64,000 nt of DNA from Psychrobacter sp. Choline-02u-9 (GCF_002836505.1 NZ_PJBF01000058.1:1-64000); one strand, 5' to 3'. Counted from the first letter of the stretch, positions 30,657 through 43,279 are shown. Made by a program: numbers and translations. The notes: a model not told the origin generated them from the letters alone.

Positions 30657-30657
30657 A
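30637..30657 (+). CDS. Six-codon mini-ORF overlapping the hemA start (TAATG)
   Basis: ATG at 30637 opens a reading frame of six codons (MFMVYR) whose TAA stop shares its last A with the hemA ATG (TAATG). AAGGGG lies 12-14 bases upstream, while hemA itself has no ribosome binding site in the normal window. This arrangement suits translational coupling or a leader peptide. It may be chance. Confidence 0.3.
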   Translation: MFMVYR

Positions 30658-32066
30658 TGAGATTAGTGGTCATTGGGGTCAATCACAAAACTGCACCAGT
30701 CGCTCTGCGAGAGCGCTTGGCGCTTGTGGGTGACGATGTAAATGTCGCACTCAAACAAATAGAAGCCTTTACTGATGGTAGCGTGATCGTCTCTACTTGT
30801 AACCGCACCGAAATCTATGCGCTAGTGCCGCACACTTCAACGTCGCAGCCCGCTAATAGCCAAATATCTGACTCACAATCATCCGATATACAGGATGTCA
30901 AAGCCGCAGGGCAGTTATCTAATAATGCTTTTAGTAGTAGCATGAATATCTCGTCTGCTGCGATTAGTGCGCATATTACCAAAATCAAAACGTGGTTGGC
31001 TGACTTCAAGCAACTACCACTCGTTGATATTGATCCTTATCTCTATGTACATCGTGATACTCATGCATTGACTCATTGGTTAAGAGTGGCAGCTGGTCTC
31101 GATTCTATGATACTGGGTGAGCCGCAGATTCTCGGGCAAATCAAAAACTCTGTGCATCTGGCTCAAGACCAAAAAGTACTCAGTAATCAGCTCGGTTGGA
31201 TCATCGATCAAGTATTCGCTGCCGCCAAACGAGTGCGTAATGAGACGCAGGTTGGCGCCCAAGCCGTATCGCTTAGCTTTGCCGCAGCCAAATTGGTCAC
31301 ACAAATATTTGATGATTTACCCAGTCGTACTCTACTGGTTGTTGCCGCAGGCGAGATGAATCGCTTGGTTGCCACCCATATCGCAGGGCTAGGGGTCGGA
31401 CGAGTCATTATCTGTAACCGTAATCCCGAACGTGCCGAAGCGTTAGCGGCTGAACTACGTGGCCCTAATCGCCGCGTAGACGTTAGACCTTTACAGGAGT
31501 TGCCGCAAGTATTGGCAGAAGCCGATATTGTCAGCAGTTGTAGTGGCAGTATGGATTTGTTGATTGATAAGACAATGACCATACAAGCGCTCAAGCGTCG
31601 CCGTTATCAACCAATGCTTATGATAGATTTGGCCGTACCGCGCGATATCGATTCAACCATTAGCCGTATCGATGATGTTTATCTGTACTCTGTCGATGAT
31701 TTGCAGCATGTGATTGCAGGTAATATCGAGCAGCGTCGCCAAGCCGCAGTGGATGCTGAGCTGCTAGTGAGTCAATTGGTGGTTGAGATAGATCGCCGCT
31801 TTCAGGTTCGCCAAGTTGGTAAAGATATTCAGCAATACCGCGCGTGTACTCAAGGTCAGGTGGATAAGCTGCTGCATGAATCTATTGCTAAGCTGCAACA
31901 GGACGATGTCAGTCCAGAAGATATCATCACTGAGCTATCGCGACGTTTGACTCAAACACTGACCCACGCACCATCGAAACTGATGCGCAAAGCCGCACGC
32001 GAAGGCGATAGTGAGTTGCTAGACTTCGTGGTGTCAGGACTACAAGATGCTCATCGCGGGCATTGA
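30657..32066 (+). CDS. hemA: Glutamyl-tRNA reductase
   Basis: This 469-residue NADPH enzyme reduces Glu-tRNA(Glu) to glutamate-1-semialdehyde, the first step of the C5 haem pathway completed by HemL. GVNHKTAPVALRERL, the nucleophile C48 in STCNRTEIYAL, GLDSMILGEPQILGQIK and VVAAGEMNRLVATHIAGLG (Rossmann) are all present. A Ser/Gln-rich insert lies at about residues 60-105, which makes it longer than E. coli HemA (418 aa). Confidence 0.97.
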   Translation: MRLVVIGVNHKTAPVALRERLALVGDDVNVALKQIEAFTDGSVIVSTCNRTEIYALVPHTSTSQPANSQISDSQSSDIQDVKAAGQLSNNAFSSSMNISSAAISAHITKIKTWLADFKQLPLVDIDPYLYVHRDTHALTHWLRVAAGLDSMILGEPQILGQIKNSVHLAQDQKVLSNQLGWIIDQVFAAAKRVRNETQVGAQAVSLSFAAAKLVTQIFDDLPSRTLLVVAAGEMNRLVATHIAGLGVGRVIICNRNPERAEALAAELRGPNRRVDVRPLQELPQVLAEADIVSSCSGSMDLLIDKTMTIQALKRRRYQPMLMIDLAVPRDIDSTISRIDDVYLYSVDDLQHVIAGNIEQRRQAAVDAELLVSQLVVEIDRRFQVRQVGKDIQQYRACTQGQVDKLLHESIAKLQQDDVSPEDIITELSRRLTQTLTHAPSKLMRKAAREGDSELLDFVVSGLQDAHRGH

Positions 32067-32427
32067 TGTTTTTATCGTGGCTTTATAAATCAAAATTTAT
32101 CAATCAATCAATACCTACCAATAAATGCTCGATAGCGCAAGTCATATCGTTGCCTGAGCGTATCGTTGTCAACCTTAAGCATCAGTGCTAATATCAAGCT
32201 CTCATGGATGGCTTAGGTCAAGATATGTGCTGGTGTTTGCTCGTAATATGACTACAAATATATTAACTTAACGTTAGTAGACCTCATCAGTGTTCGTTGT
32301 TTTTTGTTCGTTTAAAGACAATGTATCTCTAGACAGCGCAAGACCTCACCATCAAAATAATAGCACTTGATTATAGTGCTATCTAATCCATGTCCTATAT
32401 TATCTAACCATACACTAGGAGTGTTCA
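32067..32427. other. Intergenic region before the aminotransferase
   Basis: A 361-bp gap holding the aminotransferase promoter. ACTAGGAGTG just before 32428 is its ribosome binding site. No RNA gene or clear terminator for hemA was recognised. Confidence 0.4.
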
Positions 32428-33564
32428 ATGCCTGCATTACGTCAAGATATCGATCCAAACGGCTTATTAGAGTATTCAGTGGTTTATACCGATCGTGCGC
32501 TGAACCATATGTCAAAAGCCTTTCAGCAAGTGATGAACGACCTATCTAGTGACCTAAAATCTGTGTATAACGCTGACGCAGTGGTGATCGTTCCTGGTTC
32601 TGGTACTTATGGTATGGAAGCAGTCGCTCGCCAGTTGGCAAATGATGAAGACTGCCTAATCATTCGTAATGGTTGGTTCAGCTATCGTTGGACGCAAATC
32701 TTAGAAAAAGGCAAAATCGCCAAGTCATCTACAGTGCTCACGGCCAATCGTGCTGATGATAGTGAGTCGCCAAAGCCGTTTGCTCCAGTCGATATCGACG
32801 TTGCTGTAGCTAAAATCAGAGAAGAAAAGCCAGCAGTTGTATTTGCGCCGCATGTTGAAACCTCATCGGGTATCATCTTATCAGATGACTATATCAAAGC
32901 GTTGAGCGAAGCTGTGCATCGCGTCGGCGGATTGTTAGTCATTGACTGTATTGCTTCAGGCTGCGTCTGGCTAGACATGAAAGCATTGGGTATCGATGTA
33001 CTGATTAGCGCACCGCAAAAAGGTTGGAGCAGTACACCGAGCGCTGGTTTGGTCATGCTAAGCGATGCGGCTGTCACAAAAGTAGACAGCACTGAGTCAG
33101 ATAGTTTTAGTATCGATCTAAAGCAATGGTTGAATATCATGCGTGCCTACGAGAACGGCGGTCATGCCTATCATGCAACGATGCCGACAGACAGCTTGCG
33201 TCAGTTCCGCGATGCCGTTAATGAAGCTAAAGCAATTGGTTTTGATAAGTTGCGTGACGCGCAGTGGACGCTTGGCAAACGTATTCGTGAAATGTTAGAA
33301 GCCAAAGGTGTTGAGAGCGTTGCTGCTGAAGGGTTTAAAGCGCCTGGCGTTGTTGTATCTTATACCGATCGCGATGACATGCATAAAGGCAGTGCCTTCG
33401 CTGAAATCGGGGTGCAAATCGCTGCTGGCGTACCATTGAAAGTGGGCGAGCCTGATAACTTTAAAACTTTCCGTTTGGGTCTATTTGGTTTGGATAAATT
33501 GACCGATATCGATGGTACCGTAGCGCGTTTTGAAACGGCACTTGATAAAGTGCTGAGCCAGTAA
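32428..33564 (+). CDS. Class V aminotransferase (alanine-glyoxylate/serine-pyruvate type)
   Basis: This 378-residue PLP enzyme has PGSGTYGMEAVARQL near the N terminus, VFAPHVETSSGIILSDDYI, VIDCIASGCVWLD, and the Schiff-base lysine region ISAPQKGWSSTPSAGLVML. This fits the alanine-glyoxylate, serine-glyoxylate and related aminotransferases. Substrate cannot be fixed from sequence. A strong ribosome binding site AGGAG precedes the ATG. Monocistronic with its own terminator. Confidence 0.85.
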   Translation: MPALRQDIDPNGLLEYSVVYTDRALNHMSKAFQQVMNDLSSDLKSVYNADAVVIVPGSGTYGMEAVARQLANDEDCLIIRNGWFSYRWTQILEKGKIAKSSTVLTANRADDSESPKPFAPVDIDVAVAKIREEKPAVVFAPHVETSSGIILSDDYIKALSEAVHRVGGLLVIDCIASGCVWLDMKALGIDVLISAPQKGWSSTPSAGLVMLSDAAVTKVDSTESDSFSIDLKQWLNIMRAYENGGHAYHATMPTDSLRQFRDAVNEAKAIGFDKLRDAQWTLGKRIREMLEAKGVESVAAEGFKAPGVVVSYTDRDDMHKGSAFAEIGVQIAAGVPLKVGEPDNFKTFRLGLFGLDKLTDIDGTVARFETALDKVLSQ

Positions 33565-33667
33565 AGATAACAATTAAAAGGGCTGATAAAGATAGTAACA
33601 GGATAGCTTATTAAGTCTTTTTCACCGCCTTTTTTAAAGCCTTTACAGTACAGTCTTTACAGTTATA

Positions 33668-33713
33668 AAAAATACTGAACCATTAGTGTCATGCTAGGTT
33701 CAGTATTTTTTTA
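33668..33713 (+). terminator. Intrinsic terminator of the aminotransferase
   Basis: A perfect stem AATACTGAACC/GGTTCAGTATT with a 14-base loop is followed by T7, about 105 bases after the stop. Confidence 0.85.
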
Positions 33714-33800
33714 CCTTTTTTATTATATTTTATAATATAATGTATTTTTATAAATTAATACTCAAGTACGTATTTAATAAACTTAATCAGGTAGTCCGTT

Positions 33801-34238
33801 ATGAGCATACAAATAGACTGGCAAGCATTTACGCCGATCTCCTTAGTTGGGGGTCTAATGCTAGGTGTAGCGACGGTTATCTTACTGCTAGGTATCGGTC
33901 GTATAGCAGGTATCAGTGGTATTTTTTCAAGCCTACTAAAACCCAAGCGTGTAGAGATGTGGCAGGTGCTGTTTATACTGGGTTTGGTCATCTCACCACT
34001 GCTATATCAGTTGGCAAGACCACTACCTGAGGTAGCTATCAGTACTTCCGTGCCATTATTGATTGGTGCAGGGTTATTGGTCGGCTTCGGCACGCGTTTA
34101 GGTTCAGGATGCACGAGTGGGCATGGTATCTGTGGTAACGCACGGCTGTCTCCACGGTCATTGGCAGCGACTGTCACCTTTATGCTGTTTGGGATTTTGA
34201 CCGTTTATATCGGTCGTCACGTACTAGGCCTACTATAG
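33801..34238 (+). CDS. YeeE/YedE family protein (N-terminal half of a split transporter)
   Basis: This 145-residue membrane protein has about four helices and the YeeE/YedE (sulphur transport domain) signature [21 protein letters not shown]; its Cys residues are the ones implicated in thiosulphate or sulphane-sulphur passage in the family. It pairs with the next gene: together they equal one full-length YeeE. Function in sulphur-compound uptake is inferred. Confidence 0.9.
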   Translation: MSIQIDWQAFTPISLVGGLMLGVATVILLLGIGRIAGISGIFSSLLKPKRVEMWQVLFILGLVISPLLYQLARPLPEVAISTSVPLLIGAGLLVGFGTRLGSGCTSGHGICGNARLSPRSLAATVTFMLFGILTVYIGRHVLGLL

Positions 34239-34336
34239 CGAACTCATGGCAGATTGCCAGATGAAGACTGATGGTCGGACTCATACGCGAACGACATATG
34301 ATGGTTAATAAAAGATAATAATAGCGAGATACGACG

Positions 34337-34756
34337 ATGCTAAAAAATATAATCGGATTGCTAGCAGGACTGCTGTTTGGACTGGGACTACTGGTGTCAG
34401 GTATGACTGATCCTATAAAGGTACAAGGGTTTTTGGACGTATTTGGTGCATGGGATATCTCCCTTGCTCTTGTGATGGGCGGTGGTCTGATTGTCGCTTT
34501 CTTCGGTGTACGATTAGCAAAGCGTCAACAAAGCAGCTGGATTGGTACACCGATTGATATGCCAAGCAAAACTGTCATTAATAAAAAATTACTTATCGGT
34601 GCGATGTTGTTCGGTATCGGCTGGGGGTTGGTTGGTATCTGCCCAGGACCAGGAATTGTATTGCTCGGTACGGGGCAGTGGCAAGCGTATGTGTTTATTC
34701 CAGCTATGATTATAGGAATGCTAGTTTATCAATGGCTTGAGCCTAAGCTTGGCTAA
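34337..34756 (+). CDS. YeeE/YedE family protein (DUF6691, C-terminal half)
   Basis: This 139-residue membrane protein has GLLFGLGLLVSGMTDPIKVQGF at its start (given here in part: LFGLGLLVSGMTDP) and GIGWGLVGICPGPGIVLLG in the third helix, with the conserved Cys. It is the usual partner of the upstream gene, about 100 bases away, and both probably form one inner-membrane carrier for a sulphur compound. Confidence 0.9.
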   Translation: MLKNIIGLLAGLLFGLGLLVSGMTDPIKVQGFLDVFGAWDISLALVMGGGLIVAFFGVRLAKRQQSSWIGTPIDMPSKTVINKKLLIGAMLFGIGWGLVGICPGPGIVLLGTGQWQAYVFIPAMIIGMLVYQWLEPKLG

Positions 34757-34788
34757 CATAACTAGTTCTCTATAAATAGACGAGCGCT

Positions 34789-34825
34789 CAAAAAAAGGTC
34801 AGCTATATGTAGCTGACCTTTTTGA
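34789..34825 (+). terminator. Bidirectional intrinsic terminator
   Basis: A perfect stem AAAGGTCAGCTA/TAGCTGACCTTT with A and T runs lies between the YeeE pair and the convergent acyl-CoA ligase. Confidence 0.9.
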
Positions 34826-34864
34826 TGAATGTTAATTGACGATATGATTTAATAAATAACAGTT

Positions 34865-36529
34865 TTATTTAGCACTGGCGGTTACTTTTGGCGTTTCGTG
34901 TGCCAATGATTTAGCCGCTTGGCGTAGCTCAAACTTTTGAACTTTACCGGTACTGGTCTTAGGTATTTCTGCAAAGACAATATATTTCGGCACTTTAAAA
35001 CCTGCTAGGTGCTGACTACAATGCTCCATCACCGTATCACGTTGCAGCGTGCTACCGGCGTGAATTTCGATAAAGGCGACAGGCACTTCGCCCCATTTAT
35101 CATGTGGCGCGGCAACGACGGCACAGCTCTCAATCGCAGGTAGTTTATACAAGACGTTTTCTACCTCGATACTAGAGATATTCTCACCGCCTGAGATGAT
35201 GATATCTTTTAGTCTGTCCATTATTTTGATATAGCCGTCAGGGTATTTAACACCCAAATCGCCTGTACGGAACCAGCCATCAGCGAATGCTTCTTCGGTA
35301 GCCTTATGGCTTTTTAGATAGCCTTTCATCACCATATTGCCACGTAGTGCCAGCTCACCCATCTCTTCGCCATCGGCGGCGACTGGCTCAGTCGTGCCTT
35401 GTTTAAATACCTCAAACCCTGTCATTAAGTGTGAGGTCACGCCTTGACGTGATTTTTTTTGGGCGCGGGTAGCGACATCAAGATCATTCCATTCTTCTTG
35501 CTCAGCGCAAACGGTCACTGGCCCATAGACCTCAGTCAGACCGTAGACGTGAGAGATATCAAAGCCCATCGCTTCCATTGCTGCCAGCATGGTTTCAGAT
35601 GGTGGTGCCCCAGCGACCCAGCCTTTGACGGTATGCGTAATGGCTTCCTTGTATTCGGGTTTGCCGCCAGCAATCATATTATGGACGACGGGCGCAGAGC
35701 AGTAATGGGTCACTTGATGTTTGGCAATCAGCTGCAATATCAAATCCGCATCAATCTTACGCAAACAGACATTGACCCCAGCGCGCTCGGCGATGCTCCA
35801 CGGGAAGCACCAACCGTTACAATGGAACAGCGGCAACGTCCATAGATACATGGGGTGTTTGGGCATATCCCAATCCAAAATATTCGACACCGCATTGAGC
35901 GTAGCACCGCGATGATGATAAACGACGCCTTTTGGTTTGCCTGTTGTGCCAGAGGTGTAGTTCAGGGCAATAGCATCCCATTCATCCGCTGGCATCTCCC
36001 AATTATCCAAGCTGTCTGAACTGGCAACCAATGCTTCATAGCTCATCTGTCCAAACGGCTCGACATCGATAGCATGATCGGTCGCGTGAATGACAATGAG
36101 GTTTGGGAAGGTCTCATCGATGATCTCAGCGTGCTCAGCAAACTCGCTATCCAAGATAAGAACCTTGGCCTCTGAATGCTGCAAACAAAAGGTCAGGGCG
36201 TTGATATCAAGGCGCGTGTTCAATGTACAGAGTACGCCGCCTGACATGGGTACGCCAAAGGCGCATTCGACCATCGCTGGCGTGTTTGGCAGCATGACGG
36301 CGACCGTGTCATTTTTATCGATACCCAATTTGCGCAGGCCATCCGCCAATTGACGGCAGCGCGTATAAGTCTGTTGCCATGTCTGAGTGAGGTGATTGTG
36401 CGCAAGGTCATCATAAATGATCGCAGTCTTATCAGGATAAACCTGAGCGCTACGGATAATAAAATCAATAGGGGTGAGCGGTTGATAATTGGCAGCGTTT
36501 TTGCCGAGGCCAGTATGAAAATCTGTCAT
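34865..36529 (-). CDS. AMP-dependent acyl-CoA synthetase (medium/short chain type)
   Basis: This 554-residue adenylating enzyme has the P-loop [67 protein letters not shown] and the C-terminal PKTSTGKVQKFELR with the catalytic lysine. The HRGATLNA and LPLFHCNGWCFPW segments match the clade that includes methylmercaptopropionate-CoA ligase and medium-chain acyl-CoA synthetases. Exact acid not predictable. Divergent from fadH, which fits fatty acid catabolism. Confidence 0.87.
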   Translation of the reverse strand: MTDFHTGLGKNAANYQPLTPIDFIIRSAQVYPDKTAIIYDDLAHNHLTQTWQQTYTRCRQLADGLRKLGIDKNDTVAVMLPNTPAMVECAFGVPMSGGVLCTLNTRLDINALTFCLQHSEAKVLILDSEFAEHAEIIDETFPNLIVIHATDHAIDVEPFGQMSYEALVASSDSLDNWEMPADEWDAIALNYTSGTTGKPKGVVYHHRGATLNAVSNILDWDMPKHPMYLWTLPLFHCNGWCFPWSIAERAGVNVCLRKIDADLILQLIAKHQVTHYCSAPVVHNMIAGGKPEYKEAITHTVKGWVAGAPPSETMLAAMEAMGFDISHVYGLTEVYGPVTVCAEQEEWNDLDVATRAQKKSRQGVTSHLMTGFEVFKQGTTEPVAADGEEMGELALRGNMVMKGYLKSHKATEEAFADGWFRTGDLGVKYPDGYIKIMDRLKDIIISGGENISSIEVENVLYKLPAIESCAVVAAPHDKWGEVPVAFIEIHAGSTLQRDTVMEHCSQHLAGFKVPKYIVFAEIPKTSTGKVQKFELRQAAKSLAHETPKVTASAK

Positions 36530-39059
<2,530 letters not shown>

Positions 39060-39089
39060 GAGTTAAATAGAAAGTAATTGTGAGCAACT

Positions 39090-39129
39090 ATAAGGCGGCA
39101 GGGATACTATTTCCTGTCGTTTTTTTTTG
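39090..39129 (+). terminator. Intrinsic terminator of fadH
   Basis: The stem CGGCAGG/CCTGTCG (one G-U) with a short loop is followed by T9. Confidence 0.75.
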
Positions 39130-39215
39130 GCTTATAAGCTATATCATAACCTTAGAACATTAATTCGAAACGAATATTTGTAATTCATAATATATAGCAA
39201 CGGGATAAAAAATTT

Positions 39216-39725
39216 ATGAACAAACTCAGAGATACAATTAATGCATTCAATAACTCAATCACGATTTTAAATAAGGCCTGCTATGATAAACAGAGTTTGT
39301 TTTTGTTTTTCACTTTTATAGATCAGCTAGGATGGTTAAGCTCATCGACTGAATTTTCAGATGGGGCTGACTTTCGCAATTGGCTCGAAACTTACTGCGA
39401 CTTAACTAAGTTAAGATGTACTTCAGTTGATCTATGGAACACTAGATGTTCATTTTTACATATGGGAACTGCTGAACATAAGCACTTCAACAGCAAAAAG
39501 CACTTTAGATTGGCTTTTTATCAAAATATAGATTTGTCCGATCAAGAACTTGTTATTGAAGAAAGAAAATACCAAAACCCAACCAAACTGGTTGATGTAT
39601 TCGACTTATATAACTGCATTAACGATGGAATTGAAGAGTTTATCCAAAATGTAGAAAGTGATCCTTATTTAAAGTCGTCTGTATTGGATAAATGTGAAAA
39701 AATGAACAATTTATATATTCTCTAA
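39216..39725 (+). CDS. AT-rich orphan gene with HEPN-like motif
   Basis: This 169-residue protein of unrecognised family is distinctly AT-rich compared with the flanking core genes, suggesting acquisition. It appears all-helical. The segment LWNTRCSFLHMGT contains R-x4-H (RCSFLH), the catalytic-type motif of HEPN ribonucleases, in the context seen in HEPN families such as pEK499_p136. No nucleotidyltransferase (MNT) or other toxin partner is beside it; the neighbours are fadH and lplA. The RNase idea is an inference from one motif. Confidence 0.7.
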   Translation: MNKLRDTINAFNNSITILNKACYDKQSLFLFFTFIDQLGWLSSSTEFSDGADFRNWLETYCDLTKLRCTSVDLWNTRCSFLHMGTAEHKHFNSKKHFRLAFYQNIDLSDQELVIEERKYQNPTKLVDVFDLYNCINDGIEEFIQNVESDPYLKSSVLDKCEKMNNLYIL

Positions 39726-39804
39726 ATAAATAAGCATAAATTTAGCAAGTGTATGTTGAGTTAGAAAGTTGTAACTTGTCTTACAAGTGCATTGAAGAGT
39801 GTCT

Positions 39805-40809
39805 TTAACCTTCCATCTCACCAACCAACCATTTTTCAAAATCACTAACTTGCGCTGCCAACTCAGGTTGTGCTTTTGCTAGGTCATCGAGTTTATCTTG
39901 AATCTCAGGCTTATTATATTTAACGCCAGTTAATGCCTCTTTAAGTAGGTCAATAAGCTCAACATTTAGCGCATCAGAGAAGATGACAACTTCGGTAATC
40001 GTCGCTTGCTTCACATCCATATGTACATCCATCATGCCCCAATCAAAGCGAGTCTCGATATGATGAGTGAACTCAGGCGTTTTACCAAAGCGCCAATCCC
40101 AGTCTGCCATTTGCTGATAGTAAGCGTTTAGCATCGGTTGCTTAGCAAGGCTGGCTTCATCTAACTGCTCAACCTGTGCAGTCTCTCCATGATATTCACA
40201 GAACGCTTCGATAATCGCATCAGACAGTATCTCGTGATTGATAGTCTCATTAAAATCTACTAAGTTTGCCACGCGCGCACGTACAGACTTGATGCCTTTT
40301 GCTTTAAGCTTTAGTAGATGCGGGTTTAGATAGTCGCCAAGCTTTTGCATATTGGCATTGACCAGCAATGTGCCATGATGAAAGCTGCGATCGGCTGCAT
40401 GTCTAAATGCGCTGCCCGATATTTTGCGGTCGCCTACCTGCATGTCGTTGCGACCAGACAGCGTAGCGTCTATGCCGAGTTTCTTAAGCGCATTGATGAT
40501 GATAGTGAAGTTTGCTTCTTGGTCGTAAGCATCACTGGGCGATAAAAAAGTAAAATTGGTATTACCCAAGTCATGGAACACTGCGCCGCCGCCACTCTGA
40601 CGCCGCGCTAAAAACACATCGTCTGCTTCCATTTTGTCGGTTTTGCACTCTACCCATGGGTTTTGCGAGCGTCCAATAACCACGGTCTCAGAGTTACGCC
40701 ATAAAAATAGGGTATGCGAGTCGGGATTGAGCGTATTAAATATCCAATCCTCGGTGGCAAGATTAAACCAAGGATTGGTCACAGCAGACTTTAGGATGCG
40801 CAGTTTCAT
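39805..40809 (-). CDS. lplA: Lipoate-protein ligase A
   Basis: This 334-residue enzyme activates lipoate with ATP and attaches it to E2 and GcvH proteins. NPWFNLATEDWIF, FLWRNSETVVIGRSQNPW, LARRQSGGGAVFHDLGNTNFTF (RRxSGGGAVxHD motif) and GRNDMQVGDRKISGSAF are all present, and the C-terminal accessory domain is complete (E. coli LplA 338 aa). Confidence 0.96.
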   Translation of the reverse strand: MKLRILKSAVTNPWFNLATEDWIFNTLNPDSHTLFLWRNSETVVIGRSQNPWVECKTDKMEADDVFLARRQSGGGAVFHDLGNTNFTFLSPSDAYDQEANFTIIINALKKLGIDATLSGRNDMQVGDRKISGSAFRHAADRSFHHGTLLVNANMQKLGDYLNPHLLKLKAKGIKSVRARVANLVDFNETINHEILSDAIIEAFCEYHGETAQVEQLDEASLAKQPMLNAYYQQMADWDWRFGKTPEFTHHIETRFDWGMMDVHMDVKQATITEVVIFSDALNVELIDLLKEALTGVKYNKPEIQDKLDDLAKAQPELAAQVSDFEKWLVGEMEG

Positions 40810-41089
40810 GTATTTGACTCTTTAATAAACTGGGTTGGTGAGCAGATTTTATAAATAGGTAGCATCATTCTTACCGATGTAGGTTTGTAATTCAATGGCT
40901 GTCGAATAGAGGGAGCGATCTTATCAGTGGCTTTGACAGTGGTGAAGACGTTGAGCATATAGAGAAAACGGTGAAAAAATTTTATAGAGGATGGTGCTAA
41001 GGTTGATGCTTCAGTTTTTAGCGGGCGGCAATAAAAGCCAAGCAAAACGCTCAGCTTTATTGCACTATAAATTGCCAGAGTACTTTGTT

Positions 41090-41503
41090 CTATTTAGCAC
41101 AAATCTCCCACTGCGATTTTGTACTAAGATAACATTGCATAACTGCTTTACCAGACTGCGCATAAGCATCACTGACGATACGCTGATTGGTTGGCAGACG
41201 ATATCTGATGATCGCGGGCTCGTCATTGACGGTGGTCGTCCATCCAGTCACTTCATTACGGTCATTATAGTTTGCACTGGTAGAGGTCGCCATTTTGCCA
41301 AACCCTGGCAGGTTATAGGAGACCTGTCTAAAACTATAACTCATCGCTGCACCCTCAGCGCCCTCATACTGACAGTTTAGCTTTTTTTGCAGTTTATCTT
41401 GTTTATAAACATAGCAAGTGGTCTCATCTGAGAACTGACCAACCCCGCAAAAACCTGCCGTTGCAACTGACATCATACCGATAAATAACGCTATCCTTTT
41501 CAT
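41090..41503 (-). CDS. Small exported protein of unknown function
   Basis: This 137-residue protein has a signal peptide (MKRIALFIGMMSVATAGFC, cleavage near residue 19-22) and a mature part with paired cysteines (TTCYVYKQ, LNCQYEG, MQCYLSTKSQWEICAK) that suggest disulfides in the periplasm. Family not recognised. Monocistronic. Confidence 0.75.
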   Translation of the reverse strand: MKRIALFIGMMSVATAGFCGVGQFSDETTCYVYKQDKLQKKLNCQYEGAEGAAMSYSFRQVSYNLPGFGKMATSTSANYNDRNEVTGWTTTVNDEPAIIRYRLPTNQRIVSDAYAQSGKAVMQCYLSTKSQWEICAK

Positions 41504-42108
41504 AATTATTCCTCAATAATTTATAAATCCTACTAATGATGTTTGCCATCTGTTTTTTGTATTGCCAAATACTAACCAATACTTTTTAGATAGTAGAAAA
41601 TTAGTGAACAAATATCAACTAATATATTTTGAGAAAATCTTGAATTGATTTATCAGAGCTACTTTTAACAACAGTATTATTAAGAGTAGCTGTTATAAGG
41701 TAGTGCTATAAGCAGGATTTACTATGACCGTGGATCTGTTTTTATAGGTATTGAACGGATGACTTACTTAAGGGTGACTTTGGAGTTCTTTAGTATGTGA
41801 ATAGAAAGGTGCTGGGATAGGCTAAAGTATAAGAAATATAGGATAGGCGCTGCTTACTGTATGGTGCTCAATAAAAGGGATTTGTCCAAATTTACAGATT
41901 ATCAAAAAGGTGAAAATCTTAAAACTGTGCTAAAAAAATCAATAAGTGGATAAAAACTCACTATAAATTTTATAAAAAATTACCCATCAAACAATTAAAA
42001 AGTTATCATCATGAGTTTTTAATCACATGATAATTTTTACAACGCATCAGACGCTTATGACCGACACGAGTTGGTAAACGCAGTCTAAGCGCTTAATAGG
42101 ATTACCCA
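41504..42108. other. 605-bp intergenic region, no gene seen
   Basis: This AT-rich gap separates the small exported protein (minus) from the DMT transporter (plus). It has AT-rich inverted segments near 41,950-42,030 (AAAACTCA...TGAGTTTT) but no convincing ORF, tRNA or terminator. Confidence 0.4.
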
Positions 42109-43038
42109 ATGACCAACCGTGACCTCATCATCTTTGTGACGCTCTCTTTTATGTGGTCACTCTCTTTCGTTTTTTATCGTATTGGCGTGCCTGAGTTTGG
42201 CTCATTGGCATTCGCCAGCTTGCGTGTGATATTCGCCGGATTGGTCATGTTGGTCTTTGTATTGCTCAATAAGAAAAACAGAGTAGGCATCAAGGAGCAT
42301 TGGAAAATGCTAGCGCTCGTTGGCTTGTTTTCAGCAGCGCTGCCTTTTGTGTTGTTCTCGTTTTCCGCGCAATCAGTGAACGCAGGCGTGCTAGCCGTGC
42401 TAAATGCTTCTGTACCGATGATGAGTGGTTTTATCGCTAGAGTCTTCTTTAAAGATAGGCTATCGAAAAAACAAGCACTCGGTTTGGTCATTGGGGTGAT
42501 TGGGGTAATCATACTGATGAGCGAAAGCTTGTTTGGTGGCGGCGAGCCAGGCAAAGGATTGATCGAAGGACTCCTACCGATGGGCTACGCGCTACTAGCC
42601 TGTGTAGGTTATGCGCTTGGGGCCAACATCACCAAGAACTATCTGTACGAAGTATCGCCAGTCGCTATCACTGCAGGCTCGCTCATTATCGGTAGTATTA
42701 TTATGCTGCCTGTGGCTTTTAATGAGTTCCCTTATGGTAAAGATATCAGCATAAAGGCGTGGGTATCCGTGATCTGTATCGGTGTATTTTCGACCGCCAT
42801 TGCCCTTATCTTTATGAATCAGCTGATTAAAAATATTGGCCCGACGCGCGCCACCAGTATTACTTTAGTCATCCCAATTTTTGCTATTATTTTAGGGTAT
42901 CTATTGCTTGGCGAGGCGCTAAATATACAAGCTATCATTGGTTCGATTGTGATATTGATCGGCACATATCTGTCATTAGAGCTATCAATTAAGAAAATGC
43001 TAAAGCCAAAAGACAAGACTCAGACGAACAATATTTAA
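42109..43038 (+). CDS. DMT family (EamA) transporter
   Basis: This 309-residue inner-membrane protein has ten predicted helices as two EamA repeats: the first ends around LGLVIGVIGVIILMSE, the second has FMNQLIKNIGPTRATSITLV-like segments and IFAIILGYLLLGEAL near the end. Family members export metabolites or amino acids by proton exchange; the substrate is unknown. Basic C-terminal tail. Confidence 0.9.
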   Translation: MTNRDLIIFVTLSFMWSLSFVFYRIGVPEFGSLAFASLRVIFAGLVMLVFVLLNKKNRVGIKEHWKMLALVGLFSAALPFVLFSFSAQSVNAGVLAVLNASVPMMSGFIARVFFKDRLSKKQALGLVIGVIGVIILMSESLFGGGEPGKGLIEGLLPMGYALLACVGYALGANITKNYLYEVSPVAITAGSLIIGSIIMLPVAFNEFPYGKDISIKAWVSVICIGVFSTAIALIFMNQLIKNIGPTRATSITLVIPIFAIILGYLLLGEALNIQAIIGSIVILIGTYLSLELSIKKMLKPKDKTQTNNI

Positions 43039-43279
43039 GGCTTAGTAAACAGTCTTCGTAGTAAACAGATACGAATATTTGTATAGGTGAATATTGTTGT
43101 ATCTGTTTGTAAATATTGCTTGGAATAATGAAATCTGTCCCCTATAAAGGTAGGCGCTAAACGTAGATTTACTAATGATATTATAAGTTTTTCTAAACAG
43201 CATTCGATAATAATTAGTATGATTGATGGTTGCTATAACTAAAGATCATAGATAGCAACAATAACCAATAGGACAGATT

